A stretch of 64,000 bases of DNA from Burkholderia cenocepacia. Lineage in GTDB: Bacteria > Pseudomonadota > Gammaproteobacteria > Burkholderiales > Burkholderiaceae. The stretch lies in contig NZ_CP060040.1 in assembly GCF_014211915.1 (NCBI RefSeq), positions 2,728,001 to 2,792,000 on the forward strand, in the 5' to 3' direction. The position numbers and the translations under genes were made by a program. Every line of letters starts with the position of its first letter. Within the stretch, counting starts at the first letter, position 1. This document shows positions 12,764-20,963 of the stretch, piece by piece. The notes beneath the pieces were generated by a model. The model ran no database searches. It saw nothing but the letters and a program-made list of their open reading frames with translations, and was not told the DNA's origin.

Positions 12764-14767
12764 ATGGATGACGAAAACGATAGCGCGGTGCTCGAGGCGC
12801 ATGTCGGTACGCGCAGCCCCTGCTGGCGTCTCGGCAGCGACAGCAATGCGCTCGAACTGGCCGCGGTCCGCGGTCTGACCAACGTCGCGGTCGCGCTGAC
12901 GGTCGAGCAGGCCGCGCGCATCCGCGCGCTGACTGGCGTCACGTCGCACCTCGTGCTCGACATCGTGCTGTTCGGCAACCCGGTCAGCCTCCATCTCGTC
13001 GGCAGGAAGGTCAATACGGTCGACTGGGCCGGCACGGCGTCCGCCTATTCCGATACCGAGTCCGTCGCCGGCGACCTGTCGCACGGGCTCGCGTTCGCCG
13101 AGCAGGTCGTGTCCGAAGTGAATTCGCTCGTCGTGATCCTCGACCGCAACGGGATGGTGCAGCGCTTCAACCGCCTGTGCGAGGAAGTGACGGGCAAGCG
13201 CGAGGTCGACGTGATCGGCCGCAGCGCGTTCGAGCTGTTCATGAGCCCCGAGCAGGGCGCGCAGTCGCGCAGCAACATCACGGGCTTCTTCGCGAGCAAC
13301 CAGTCGTTCGCGGTCGAGCGCTACATCAACACGGTCAACGGGCCGCGCCTGTTCCAGTTCCGCAACAAGTTCGTGCAGAGCGGCAGCGGCGTCGACGAGC
13401 AGTACCTGATCTGCTCGGGCATCGACATCACCGAGGAGCGCAACGCGCAGCAGCGGCTCACCGAGCTCGCGAACACCGACGTGCTTACCGGGCTGCCGAA
13501 CCGCCATGCGATCAGCGAGCGCATCCACGCGGCGATCGCGGAGGAAGACGCCAATACGCGCGGCCACGTCGGCATCCTGTTCCTTGATCTCGACAACTTC
13601 AAGCGCGTCAACGATCACTACGGGCACATCACCGGCGACCGGCTGCTGCAGGACGTGTCGGCGATCATCAGCGGCTGCCTGCCGTCCGGCGCGACGCTCG
13701 CGCGGCTCGGCGGCGACGAATTCCTCGTGCTGTTCGAACACGCCACGCGGCCGCTGCTCGAAGCGACCGCGCAGATCATCCTCGAACGGCTGCGCACGCC
13801 GATCCATCTCGGGCTGATGGAGGTCTACACGAGCTGCTCGATCGGCATCGCGATGCATCCGCAGCACGGCGATTCGCTCGAGACGCTGATCCGCAGCGCC
13901 GACACCGCGATGTACGTCGCGAAGGAAGAGGGCAAGCATACGTATCGCGTGTTCTCGCTGGAGATGAACCAGAAGGTCGCGAAGTACATGTGGCTCGACA
14001 CGAACCTGCGCAAGGCGCTCGAGGAAGAGCAGTTCGTGCTGCACTACCAGCCGGTCGTCGACATCGCGACGGGCGACGTGCATGCCGTCGAGGCGCTGAT
14101 CCGCTGGCAGTCGCCCGATCGCGGGCTCGTCGCGCCGGTCGAGTTCATCCGCTTCGCGGAAGAGTCGGGGCTGATCGCGCCGCTCGGGCGCTGGGTGATG
14201 CGCACCGCGGCCGCGCAGGCCGCCGCATGGAAGGCGAAGGGGCTCGGTGTCCGGATCGCGGTGAACCTGTCCGCGCGGCAGTTGCAGGACATGAACATCG
14301 TGCACCAGTTCGCGTCGATTCTCGACGGCGCGGGGCTGAAGCCCGGCCTGCTCGACATCGAGCTGACCGAGAGCTGCTTCATCGAGGACGAGGAGGCGGC
14401 CAACGGGCTGATGCGGCAGTTCCGCCAGCTCGGCGCGGAGATCCATCTCGACGATTTCGGCACCGGCTATTCGTCGCTGTCGCAGTTGTCGCGCCTGCCG
14501 CTCGACGCGATCAAGCTCGACCGCACCTTCATCACGGCGATCGACCGCAATCCGCGCTCGCAGGCGCTGGTGCGCTCGGTCGTGTCGCTCGCGAAGGCGC
14601 TGAATTTCGCGGTGGTCGCGGAAGGCGTCGAAACGCATGCGGAAGCCGAATTCCTCAAGCAACTCGACGTCGATCACGCGCAGGGCTACTACTACGCGCG
14701 GCCGATGCCGGCGCAGGCGTTCGAGGCGTGGCTCGCGGAGACGAGAAAGCTCAGGCTGATCGCCTGA
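12764..14767 (+). CDS. rpfR: RpfR: BDSF receptor, PAS-GGDEF-EAL c-di-GMP enzyme
   Basis: 667 residues from the ATG at 12764 (MDDENDSAVLEAHVGTRS). The domains are an N-terminal RpfF-interaction region (about 1-100), PAS (about 110-220, EQVVSEVNSLVVILDRNGMV), GGDEF (about 230-390, intact RLGGDEFLVLF) and EAL (about 405-665, EALIRW and DDFGTGYSSLSQLS). This is the layout of the Burkholderia cepacia complex receptor for cis-2-dodecenoic acid (BDSF). BDSF binding to PAS stimulates c-di-GMP breakdown, affecting biofilm, motility and virulence. It converges with rpfF, the synthase gene. Both catalytic motifs are intact, so dual activity is possible. Confidence 0.95.
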   Translation: MDDENDSAVLEAHVGTRSPCWRLGSDSNALELAAVRGLTNVAVALTVEQAARIRALTGVTSHLVLDIVLFGNPVSLHLVGRKVNTVDWAGTASAYSDTESVAGDLSHGLAFAEQVVSEVNSLVVILDRNGMVQRFNRLCEEVTGKREVDVIGRSAFELFMSPEQGAQSRSNITGFFASNQSFAVERYINTVNGPRLFQFRNKFVQSGSGVDEQYLICSGIDITEERNAQQRLTELANTDVLTGLPNRHAISERIHAAIAEEDANTRGHVGILFLDLDNFKRVNDHYGHITGDRLLQDVSAIISGCLPSGATLARLGGDEFLVLFEHATRPLLEATAQIILERLRTPIHLGLMEVYTSCSIGIAMHPQHGDSLETLIRSADTAMYVAKEEGKHTYRVFSLEMNQKVAKYMWLDTNLRKALEEEQFVLHYQPVVDIATGDVHAVEALIRWQSPDRGLVAPVEFIRFAEESGLIAPLGRWVMRTAAAQAAAWKAKGLGVRIAVNLSARQLQDMNIVHQFASILDGAGLKPGLLDIELTESCFIEDEEAANGLMRQFRQLGAEIHLDDFGTGYSSLSQLSRLPLDAIKLDRTFITAIDRNPRSQALVRSVVSLAKALNFAVVAEGVETHAEAEFLKQLDVDHAQGYYYARPMPAQAFEAWLAETRKLRLIA

Positions 14768-14779
14768 GCATCGTTCCGG

Positions 14780-14809
14780 AAAAAGGCGCCGCCGGCCCCC
14801 GGCGGCGCC
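14780..14809 (-). terminator. Rho-independent terminator between rpfF and rpfR
   Basis: A perfect 11-base stem (14785-14795 with 14799-14809, loop of 3). Read on the minus strand it is followed by five T residues (complement of 14780-14784), so it is a standard terminator for rpfF. It can also stop rpfR transcription on the plus strand, though without a U tract in that direction. Confidence 0.8.
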
Positions 14810-14816
14810 CGTCGCA

Positions 14817-15680
14817 TTACACCGTGCGCAGTTTCGACACGCGCCGGTTCTGCAGCATCACCAGGCGTTCCATGTACGCGAGATCCTTCGGCTCGATCGT
14901 GAACGCCGCATGCACCCACGCTTCCGTGATGTCCATCAGCTCCGAGCGCGACAGCTGGAACACGCGTTCGCGGGCGCGCAGCATCGCGCGGATACCGTTC
15001 AGCTTGGGCTTCGTCACGTCGATGAAGGTGCGCGTCGCCAGATACGCATCACCGGCGTCGAACGTCTCGTCGATCAGCCCCTGATCTTCGTACCATTCGG
15101 CCGCATGCGCTTCACCGGTCGCGATCAGCGATTCCGCGAGGCCGCGGTTCGCCTTGCGTGCGACCAGCGAATAGCCGCCCATGCCCGGGAACAGGTTGAA
15201 CGCGATCTCGGGGAAGCCGAGTTTCACGCCCTTCTGCGCGAGCACGTAGTGATGCGCGAGCGCGGCCTCGAAGCCGCCGCCGAGCGCGCTGCCCTCGACC
15301 ATCGCGATCGAGATCGCGCCGGTGCCGAAGCCCGTGTAGATCTCGTACACGCCGTCGATGCACGAGCGCGCGTACGCCATCAGCTGGTCGCGTCGGCCGC
15401 TGCGGATCGCGTCGACGAAGAAGCTCAGGTCCCCGCCGACGTTGAACAGCTCGGGGACGAGCGAGCCCGTCACCCAGAAGTCGAACTTGAGGCCCGAGTC
15501 GCGTGCGACGCGCGCGAGATGGATGATGTCGGTGACGAGTTGTTGGTTGAAGCACGGCCGCGGTTCCGATCGCAGCATCATCCACATGACGTTACGGCCT
15601 TCTTCGTAGAAGGCCGTCAGTTGGGAGAGTTCGCCGGCTTCGTAAAACGGACGGCAAGCCGGATGGGATTGGAGTTGCAT
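14817..15680 (-). CDS. rpfF: RpfF: enoyl-CoA hydratase-type BDSF synthase
   Basis: 287 residues. Crotonase fold: the oxyanion/glycine-rich element is MVEGSALGGGFEAALAHHYVLAQKGVKLGFPEIAFNLFPGMGGYS, with the two catalytic glutamates expected in GGGFEAALAHH and FPEIAFN. Family role: dehydration of 3-hydroxydodecanoyl-ACP and thioester cleavage to release cis-2-dodecenoic acid, the BDSF signal. A good AGGA ribosome site precedes the ATG. The upstream region contains a perfect 22-base inverted repeat. It is convergent with the receptor gene rpfR, and in this family RpfF also binds the RpfR N-terminus. Confidence 0.95.
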   Translation of the reverse strand: MQLQSHPACRPFYEAGELSQLTAFYEEGRNVMWMMLRSEPRPCFNQQLVTDIIHLARVARDSGLKFDFWVTGSLVPELFNVGGDLSFFVDAIRSGRRDQLMAYARSCIDGVYEIYTGFGTGAISIAMVEGSALGGGFEAALAHHYVLAQKGVKLGFPEIAFNLFPGMGGYSLVARKANRGLAESLIATGEAHAAEWYEDQGLIDETFDAGDAYLATRTFIDVTKPKLNGIRAMLRARERVFQLSRSELMDITEAWVHAAFTIEPKDLAYMERLVMLQNRRVSKLRTV

Positions 15681-15715
15681 GGTATGTCCTCGTGAGATGT
15701 GGTTTTAAAGACCGC

Positions 15716-15765
15716 CGCGCCAGGCGCCAGGCGGGCATCGGGTTGCCCGCCTGGCGCCTGGCGCG
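15716..15765. repeat. Perfect 22-base inverted repeat upstream of rpfF
   Basis: Arms 15716-15737 and 15744-15765 are exact reverse complements, with a 6-base loop (TCGGGT). It lies 36 bases upstream of the rpfF ATG, and the rpfF-proximal flank is TTTAAAA-rich. Each arm itself holds two GCGCCAGGC-type direct copies. It could be a leader attenuator or terminator for a transcript entering from upstream, or an operator. Confidence 0.85.
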
Positions 15766-15769
15766 AGGC

Positions 15770-16390
15770 ATCGCCATTGTTGCGCGCGCACAAATGTCGA
15801 ATTGCGGGGAACAACGCACGACCGGGACACCGGTGCGGCTTGCGTTCGGGCGAAAGGGCGGGTGACGACGGACGGAGGGACGAGGGGCTGAGGTCGGTGG
15901 GTGGGGAGGGGACTCGAGTGGAGCGGGCGCACCGGCGGTGAGGCAGCCGGCGTCGTCGGCCGCTTACGCGCTGAAAGCGACGCCAGGACGCCGATCCGCT
16001 GTTGCGGGTCGGGCCGGCCGGCGTGCGGGCGGTTCGTCTCGCCGTGAGCGAGAGAGAATGCGCGGCGCGCATGGCCGCTCGGCGTCGATCGGTTTCGGAT
16101 GCCGCTGTTCGAGATGCAGCACCGTCGGTAGCGTGCCTGAACAGGACCACGCGCAGCCACGCGAACGCCATCACGCGGTCACCGCTTTCGAAAGCGTCGC
16201 CGATCGACATGAGGTGTCCTTCCCGCTGGCCGCGGCTTGACGCTCGCCAGCCCGTCGCCCACACTGGGCCGCACGACGGCCACGCGTGCGGGTGCGCGCG
16301 AGCGGCCTGTCATGCGCGCGTCATGCGGTACGACTTCCGTTCCGGCGCGCGGCGCTGACGTCCGGTAACGAACGCGCGGAGAGCTTCGAC
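15770..16390. other. 620-base gap between rpfF and the transglutaminase-like gene
   Basis: No gene is supported. The stretch 15840-15930 is strikingly purine-rich (G/A) on the plus strand. One minus-strand ORF beginning at 16210 has a fair ribosome site but degenerates into arginine/serine-rich shadow sequence and runs into rpfF in another frame. The region should contain the rpfF promoter (minus strand) and the promoter for 16391 (plus strand). Confidence 0.5.
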
Positions 16391-18307
16391 GTGGTGCGTT
16401 TTTATTCCCGATGGACCGGCTGCCTGTTCGCGTGCGCCGTGGCGCTCGGCGCGGGTAGGGCCGTGGCCGATACGCCCGACTCACACGACACGCGGGACGC
16501 CCGCGACGCGGCCGATATGGCGCCCGTCACGCTCGTGAGCGACGTCCATGAATTCGTGATCCAGCACGACGGTTCGCTCGACGAGCACGACGATTCGACG
16601 CTGCGCGCGAACGACGCGAACGGCATCGATGCCGTTGCGCAGCGCTACGTGTGGTACGACAAGCATCTCGAGAAGGTGGAACTGCTCGCGGCCGAGACGA
16701 TCGACCGCGACGGCGTCGCGCATCCGGTCGGCGCGGACGGCATCCGCGACGTGCAGGAGCCGCGCTCGGCCGGCGCGCCGACGTTCCAGGACGGCCTGCT
16801 GCGCACGGTCGTGTTTCCCGGCGTCGAAGCCGGGTCGAGCACCCGCGTCGCGTTCCGCAAGACCCGCACGAAGCCGGTCAATCGCGGCTACTTCGGCTAC
16901 ACCGTCGAGCCGTCGCGCGAGCCGGTCGACAGCCAGCGGCTGATCTTCGACGTGCCGGCCGACATGCCGCTGTACGCGGACGCGCGCGGCTACGTCGCGC
17001 TGCCGCCCGTCACGGCAAACGGCCGCACGCGTTACGAATTCGACTACCGGCACGGCGCGTACGATCGCATCGAAAGCGGCTCCGTCGGCTATCCGACCTA
17101 CGGCGACCGGCTCGTCGTGTCGACGCTGCCCGACTACGCGGCGTTCGCCGCGCGCTACCGCAACGCGGCCGTCGACCCGAGCGCGAACGATGCGGCTGTC
17201 GTGCAGCTGGCGCGTGCGCTCACGGCGAATGCCGCCGATCCGCGCGACAAGGCGCGCATCCTGTACGACTGGGTGCAGGCGAACGTGCGCTACGTCGGGT
17301 TGTTCCTCGGCGAGACGGCCGCCGCGCCGCATCGCGTGACCGACATCCTGCGCAACCGCTACGGCGACTGCAAGGATCATGTCGCGCTGTTCGGCGCGTT
17401 GCTCGCGGCGGTCGGCATTCGCAGCGAACCGGTGCTGATCAATCTCGGCGCCGTGTACACGCTGCCGTCGGTGCCCGGCTACGGCGCCGGAGCAATCAAT
17501 CACGCGATCACGTGGCTGCCCGATCTCGCGCTCTACGCGGATACGACGACGGCCGGCATCGCGTTCGGCTACCTGCCGCCGATCGTGATGGATCGCCCGG
17601 CGCTGCTGGTCGATACGGGCGTGCTGTCGCGCACGCCGGCCACGCAGCCGCGCGCCCGCACCGCGCGGATCTCGATCGATGCCGCGCAGCCGGGCGCCGC
17701 ACGTGTTCAGGCTTATGTCGAGGACGACGGCTGGACGGCCGAACTCGAACGCAACCTGTTTCGCCGCGCGTCACGCGAGCGCATCGCGCAGCTCGCGACC
17801 GAGCGCCTGCGGCAAAGCGGCCTGCGTGGCCGCGCGCAACTGTCGACCAGCGACCGGCGCGTGACGGACGGGCCGTTCGACGTGACCGTGACCGGCACGC
17901 TCGATCATTTCGTCTGGCCGGACGGCACGACCGCGTTGCCCGCGCTGTCGAGCGTCACGGGCGGTATCGCGACCCAGGTCGAAACCTGGCTGGCCGAGCC
18001 GGTGCGCACGCAGCCGTGGGGCTGCATCGGCGGCGCGTTCGACGAGACCGGCCAGATCGCGTTGCCGGCGGGCGTGGTCGTGACTGACCTGCCGGCCGAT
18101 ACGGCCGTGCGCGACCGCTTCGTCGATTTCACGTCGCATTACGTGTTCGATGCGGCCGCGCGCGTCGTGCAGGTCACGCGGCGGATGAACGCGGATTTCG
18201 GGCGGCAGGTCTGCACGCCGGACGAATTCGCGGCGCTGCGCGCGTCGCTCGAGCGCATCGAGCGCGACACGCAGGCGCAGATCGTCGTGCGGGCGAAGCA
18301 GCGGTGA
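16391..18307 (+). CDS. Exported DUF3857/transglutaminase-like protein
   Basis: 638 residues. I chose the GTG at 16391 because GGAG lies 8 bases upstream and a clean signal peptide follows (MVRFYSRWTGCLFACAVALGAGRAVADTP). Residues 40-230 match DUF3857 (beta-rich, YVWYDKHLEKVELLAAETI, VAFRKTRTKPVNRGYFG). The transglutaminase core follows: the catalytic Cys in NRYGDCKDHVALFGALL, the His in INHAITWLPD and the Asp in LYADTT are all present. Such proteins are periplasmic or outer-membrane linked and mostly uncharacterised; a cysteine-protease-like or amide-forming role is plausible. It is followed after 69 bases by a small ORF. Confidence 0.8.
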   Translation: MVRFYSRWTGCLFACAVALGAGRAVADTPDSHDTRDARDAADMAPVTLVSDVHEFVIQHDGSLDEHDDSTLRANDANGIDAVAQRYVWYDKHLEKVELLAAETIDRDGVAHPVGADGIRDVQEPRSAGAPTFQDGLLRTVVFPGVEAGSSTRVAFRKTRTKPVNRGYFGYTVEPSREPVDSQRLIFDVPADMPLYADARGYVALPPVTANGRTRYEFDYRHGAYDRIESGSVGYPTYGDRLVVSTLPDYAAFAARYRNAAVDPSANDAAVVQLARALTANAADPRDKARILYDWVQANVRYVGLFLGETAAAPHRVTDILRNRYGDCKDHVALFGALLAAVGIRSEPVLINLGAVYTLPSVPGYGAGAINHAITWLPDLALYADTTTAGIAFGYLPPIVMDRPALLVDTGVLSRTPATQPRARTARISIDAAQPGAARVQAYVEDDGWTAELERNLFRRASRERIAQLATERLRQSGLRGRAQLSTSDRRVTDGPFDVTVTGTLDHFVWPDGTTALPALSSVTGGIATQVETWLAEPVRTQPWGCIGGAFDETGQIALPAGVVVTDLPADTAVRDRFVDFTSHYVFDAAARVVQVTRRMNADFGRQVCTPDEFAALRASLERIERDTQAQIVVRAKQR

Positions 18308-18376
18308 GCGGCGCGGGCACGGCATTCGCTCCGGACGGGCGAATCACCGGAATCGCCGACGCGCAGGAGGGACATC

Positions 18377-18541
18377 ATGACGGAACGGGATCACGAGATC
18401 GCCGAACTCTCGAAGGAATTGCTGGGCCGGATCGTGCAGGGCACGGTCGCGGCCGGCGCGGCCGTCGACGTGGAGCAGTGCGCGGCGCTCGCCGTGCAGT
18501 GCGCGACGGCGCTGGTCGACCGGCTCGACGCATTGAAGTGA
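18377..18541 (+). CDS. Small conserved-looking hypothetical protein (54 aa)
   Basis: MTERDHEIAELSKELLGRIV and so on to ALVDRLDALK: 54 residues, helical and rich in Glu/Leu/Ala/Val. The ribosome site is perfect (AGGAGGG, 7 bases before the ATG at 18377), which makes it very likely translated. One cysteine pair (EQCAALAVQCA). It follows the transglutaminase-like gene on the same strand and is followed by a terminator hairpin at 18550. No family is recognised. Confidence 0.6.
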   Translation: MTERDHEIAELSKELLGRIVQGTVAAGAAVDVEQCAALAVQCATALVDRLDALK

Positions 18542-18549
18542 CGGCCTGC

Positions 18550-18571
18550 GGGCCGGCACCGCCGCCGGCCC
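18550..18571. terminator. Hairpin between converging genes
   Basis: An 8-base stem (18550-18557 with 18564-18571), 6-base loop, located between the 54-aa ORF and the converging AraC gene, so it probably stops both. Confidence 0.5.
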
Positions 18572-18584
18572 CGCGCGCCGCGCG

Positions 18585-19634
18585 TTACGCTTCGGCGGGT
18601 ACGTCGCCGTCCGCGCGCACGGCGCCCGGCGGCTTGCCGACCACGCGCTTGAACGCACGGCTGAACGCCGCGAGCGAACCGTAGCCGAGCCGGTACGCGA
18701 CCGCTTCGATCGTCTCGCGGTCGCGGGCGATCCATTGCGCGGCGAGCCGCATCCGCAGCTCGGTGAGGTAGCGCACGGGCGTCATCCCGGTGGCCGCGAG
18801 GAAGCGCTCGGCGAACACCGAGCGCGACACGCCTGCCTCGGTCGCGAGTTCCGCGACGCTCCAGTTGCGGCCCGGGTCGCGATGCAGCGCGACGATCGCG
18901 CGGCCGAGCTTCGGCTCGCGCAGCGCCTGCACCCAGCCGGTCGCATCGCCGCACCCGCACTCGACCCAGCCGCGCACGATGAACGCCGCGACCACGTCCG
19001 CGAGCCGCGCGAGGATGCCCGCGAAGCCCGCGCGCGCCGTGCACGCCTCGCGCTCCATCGCATCGAGCATCGGGCGGATTTCCGGGTAGCGCGCGAGCAG
19101 CGTGCCCACGTGCATGAATGCGGGCATCGTGCCGACGAGCGGCTGCATGCCGCCGAGGTCGAGTTCCATGCAGGCGCTGAAGATCAGCGCATCGCCGGCG
19201 CCGGGTTCCTTCGTCGCGCAGCTCGTGGGCGACACGCCGGCCGACGCCACCGACGCGACCGTATCGCAGATCTTCGCGACCTCGAAGCCGTCGATCTCGC
19301 GGCACGGTACATCCGGATCGGACACCAGTGCGTGCATGCCGCCGTGCGGCAACAGGATCGCGTCGCCGGCCTCGAGCCGCATCGTCTCGCCCGTCGCGTC
19401 GCGCAGCAGCACGGGTCCGCGCACGATGAAATGGAACTGCGCGCGGCCCGTTCCGTGGCCGAAACTCAGTCCGAACGGCCGCGCGACCTGGATGCGGCGG
19501 TACTGGACGCCGCTCAGCCGCATCCCCAGCAGCAACTCGCTGACGAGGTCGTGCACTTCGGGAATCGGGGGCAGAAGGGGCTCGGACATATCGAGATACG
19601 GACGTTCGATCAACAAGAACGGATTGTATGTCAT
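18585..19634 (-). CDS. AraC-family regulator with cupin sensor domain
   Basis: 349 residues. N-terminal cupin-like domain (GRAQFHFIVRGPVLLRDATGETMRLEAGDAILLPHGGMHAL, about residues 55-110). C-terminal AraC helix-turn-helix pair from about residue 240 (WSVAELATEAGVSRSVFAERFLAATGMTPVRYLTELRM, then IEAVAYRLGYGSLAAFSRAFKR). AGGA precedes the start. It is divergent from an MFS exporter gene 70 bases away, the usual pattern for AraC cupin regulators controlling efflux or detoxification genes. Cys-Gly-Cys near residue 220 and Cys residues near 125-155 could be redox-sensitive; this is speculative. Confidence 0.9.
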   Translation of the reverse strand: MTYNPFLLIERPYLDMSEPLLPPIPEVHDLVSELLLGMRLSGVQYRRIQVARPFGLSFGHGTGRAQFHFIVRGPVLLRDATGETMRLEAGDAILLPHGGMHALVSDPDVPCREIDGFEVAKICDTVASVASAGVSPTSCATKEPGAGDALIFSACMELDLGGMQPLVGTMPAFMHVGTLLARYPEIRPMLDAMEREACTARAGFAGILARLADVVAAFIVRGWVECGCGDATGWVQALREPKLGRAIVALHRDPGRNWSVAELATEAGVSRSVFAERFLAATGMTPVRYLTELRMRLAAQWIARDRETIEAVAYRLGYGSLAAFSRAFKRVVGKPPGAVRADGDVPAEA

Positions 19635-19704
19635 AGACCGTCCTGCTGCTGTTCCTTACGATACGCCTTTATCAGTACTTTCCCTAACCGACACGGAACC
19701 CCGC

Positions 19705-20907
19705 ATGAATCCCGGAATCTCCTCGGCCGCCTCGACGGCGGCCCCCCGCGAACCGGCCTGGGGCGCGGTCTTCGCGATGACGCTCGGCGTGTTCGGGCTC
19801 GTCACGGCCGAATTCCTGCCGGCGAGCCTGCTGACGCCGATGGCCGACAGCCTCGGCGTGACCGAGGGCGTGGCCGGACAGGCCGTCACGGCCACTGCCA
19901 CGGTCGCGCTCGTCACGAGCCTGCTGATCTCGGCGCTCACGCGCACGATCGACCGGCGGCGCGTGCTGCTCGTGTTCTCGGTGCTGCTCGTCGTATCGAA
20001 CCTCGCCGTGGCATTCGCGCCGAATTTGGGCGTGCTGCTGTTCGGCCGCGTCGTGCTCGGCATCGCGCTCGGCGGCTTCTGGACGATGGCGACCGCCACC
20101 GCGATGCGGCTCGTGCCCACAGCGATGGTGCCGCGCGCACTGTCGATCATCTTCAGCGGCGTGGCGGTCGCGACCATCGCGTCCGCGCCGATGGGCAGCT
20201 ACTTCGGTCACCTGATCGGCTGGCGCAACGTGTTCCTGATCGCGGCCATGCTCGGCGGCATCGCGTTCGTGTCGCAGATCGTCACGCTGCCGTCGATGCC
20301 GCCGAGCGGCACGACGCGGCTGCGCACGCTGATCGACGTGCTGCGCCGGCCGACCGTCGGCCTCGGGATGTTCGCGACGATCCTCGTGTTCACCGGCCAT
20401 TTCGCGTTCTTCACGTATCTGCGGCCGTTCCTCGAACAGGTGGCGGGCGTCGGCGTGAACGGGCTGTCGGCGATCCTGCTCGGCTACGGCATCGCGAACT
20501 TCGTCGGCACGTCGCTCGCGGGCCGCGTGCTCGAACACCGGCTGCGGCCGATGCTGATCGGCATGCCCGCGCTGATGGTCGTGCTCGGCATCGCGCTCGT
20601 CGTGCTCGGCCGCGCGCCGATGATCGACGCGGTGCTGGTCGCGTTGTGGGGGATGGCGTTCGGCGGCGTGCCGGTCGCGTGGTCGACGTGGGTCACGCGC
20701 ACCGTGCCCGACGAGGCCGAGAGCGCGGGCGGGCTGATCGTCGCGGCGATCCAGCTCGCGATCGCGACGGGCGCGGCCGCCGGCGGCGTCGTGTTCGACG
20801 CGAACGGCGCGGCAGGCGTGTTCGTCGGCGCGGCGATCGTGCTGGCGGTCGCGGTCGCAACGATCGTGACCGGCGTGCCGAAGCGGGTCGGCGTGGTCGC
20901 GTCCTGA
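19705..20907 (+). CDS. MFS transporter (DHA1-type efflux)
   Basis: 400 residues from the ATG at 19705; 12 predicted membrane segments. FAMTLGVFGLVTAEFLPASLLTPMADSLGVTEG is the start typical of the DHA1/AraJ/NepI-like branch, and RVVLGIALGGFWTMATATAMRLVP is the antiporter C-motif region. This branch exports sugars, nucleosides or drugs. The start was chosen at the first Met before the conserved segment; the upstream in-frame sequence overlaps the divergent regulator and is not expected to be coding. Likely regulated by the AraC protein 70 bases upstream. Confidence 0.85.
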   Translation: MNPGISSAASTAAPREPAWGAVFAMTLGVFGLVTAEFLPASLLTPMADSLGVTEGVAGQAVTATATVALVTSLLISALTRTIDRRRVLLVFSVLLVVSNLAVAFAPNLGVLLFGRVVLGIALGGFWTMATATAMRLVPTAMVPRALSIIFSGVAVATIASAPMGSYFGHLIGWRNVFLIAAMLGGIAFVSQIVTLPSMPPSGTTRLRTLIDVLRRPTVGLGMFATILVFTGHFAFFTYLRPFLEQVAGVGVNGLSAILLGYGIANFVGTSLAGRVLEHRLRPMLIGMPALMVVLGIALVVLGRAPMIDAVLVALWGMAFGGVPVAWSTWVTRTVPDEAESAGGLIVAAIQLAIATGAAAGGVVFDANGAAGVFVGAAIVLAVAVATIVTGVPKRVGVVAS

Positions 20908-20914
20908 CCGGCCC

Positions 20915-20946
20915 GGCGGCCCGCAGCCCGCGTGGTACGGGCCGCC
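20915..20946. terminator. Hairpin between converging MFS and aldo-keto reductase genes
   Basis: A 9-base perfect stem (20915-20923 with 20938-20946) and a 14-base loop, in the 56 bases between two convergent stops. Probable bidirectional terminator. Confidence 0.5.
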
Positions 20947-20963
20947 AGGCGATCGTCCGCGCG

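Noticed and set aside
15617..16264. Minus-strand open frame with a fair ribosome site near 16210
   Set aside because: Composition turns to Arg/Ser/Pro and it overlaps rpfF in another frame; probably not expressed as a protein.
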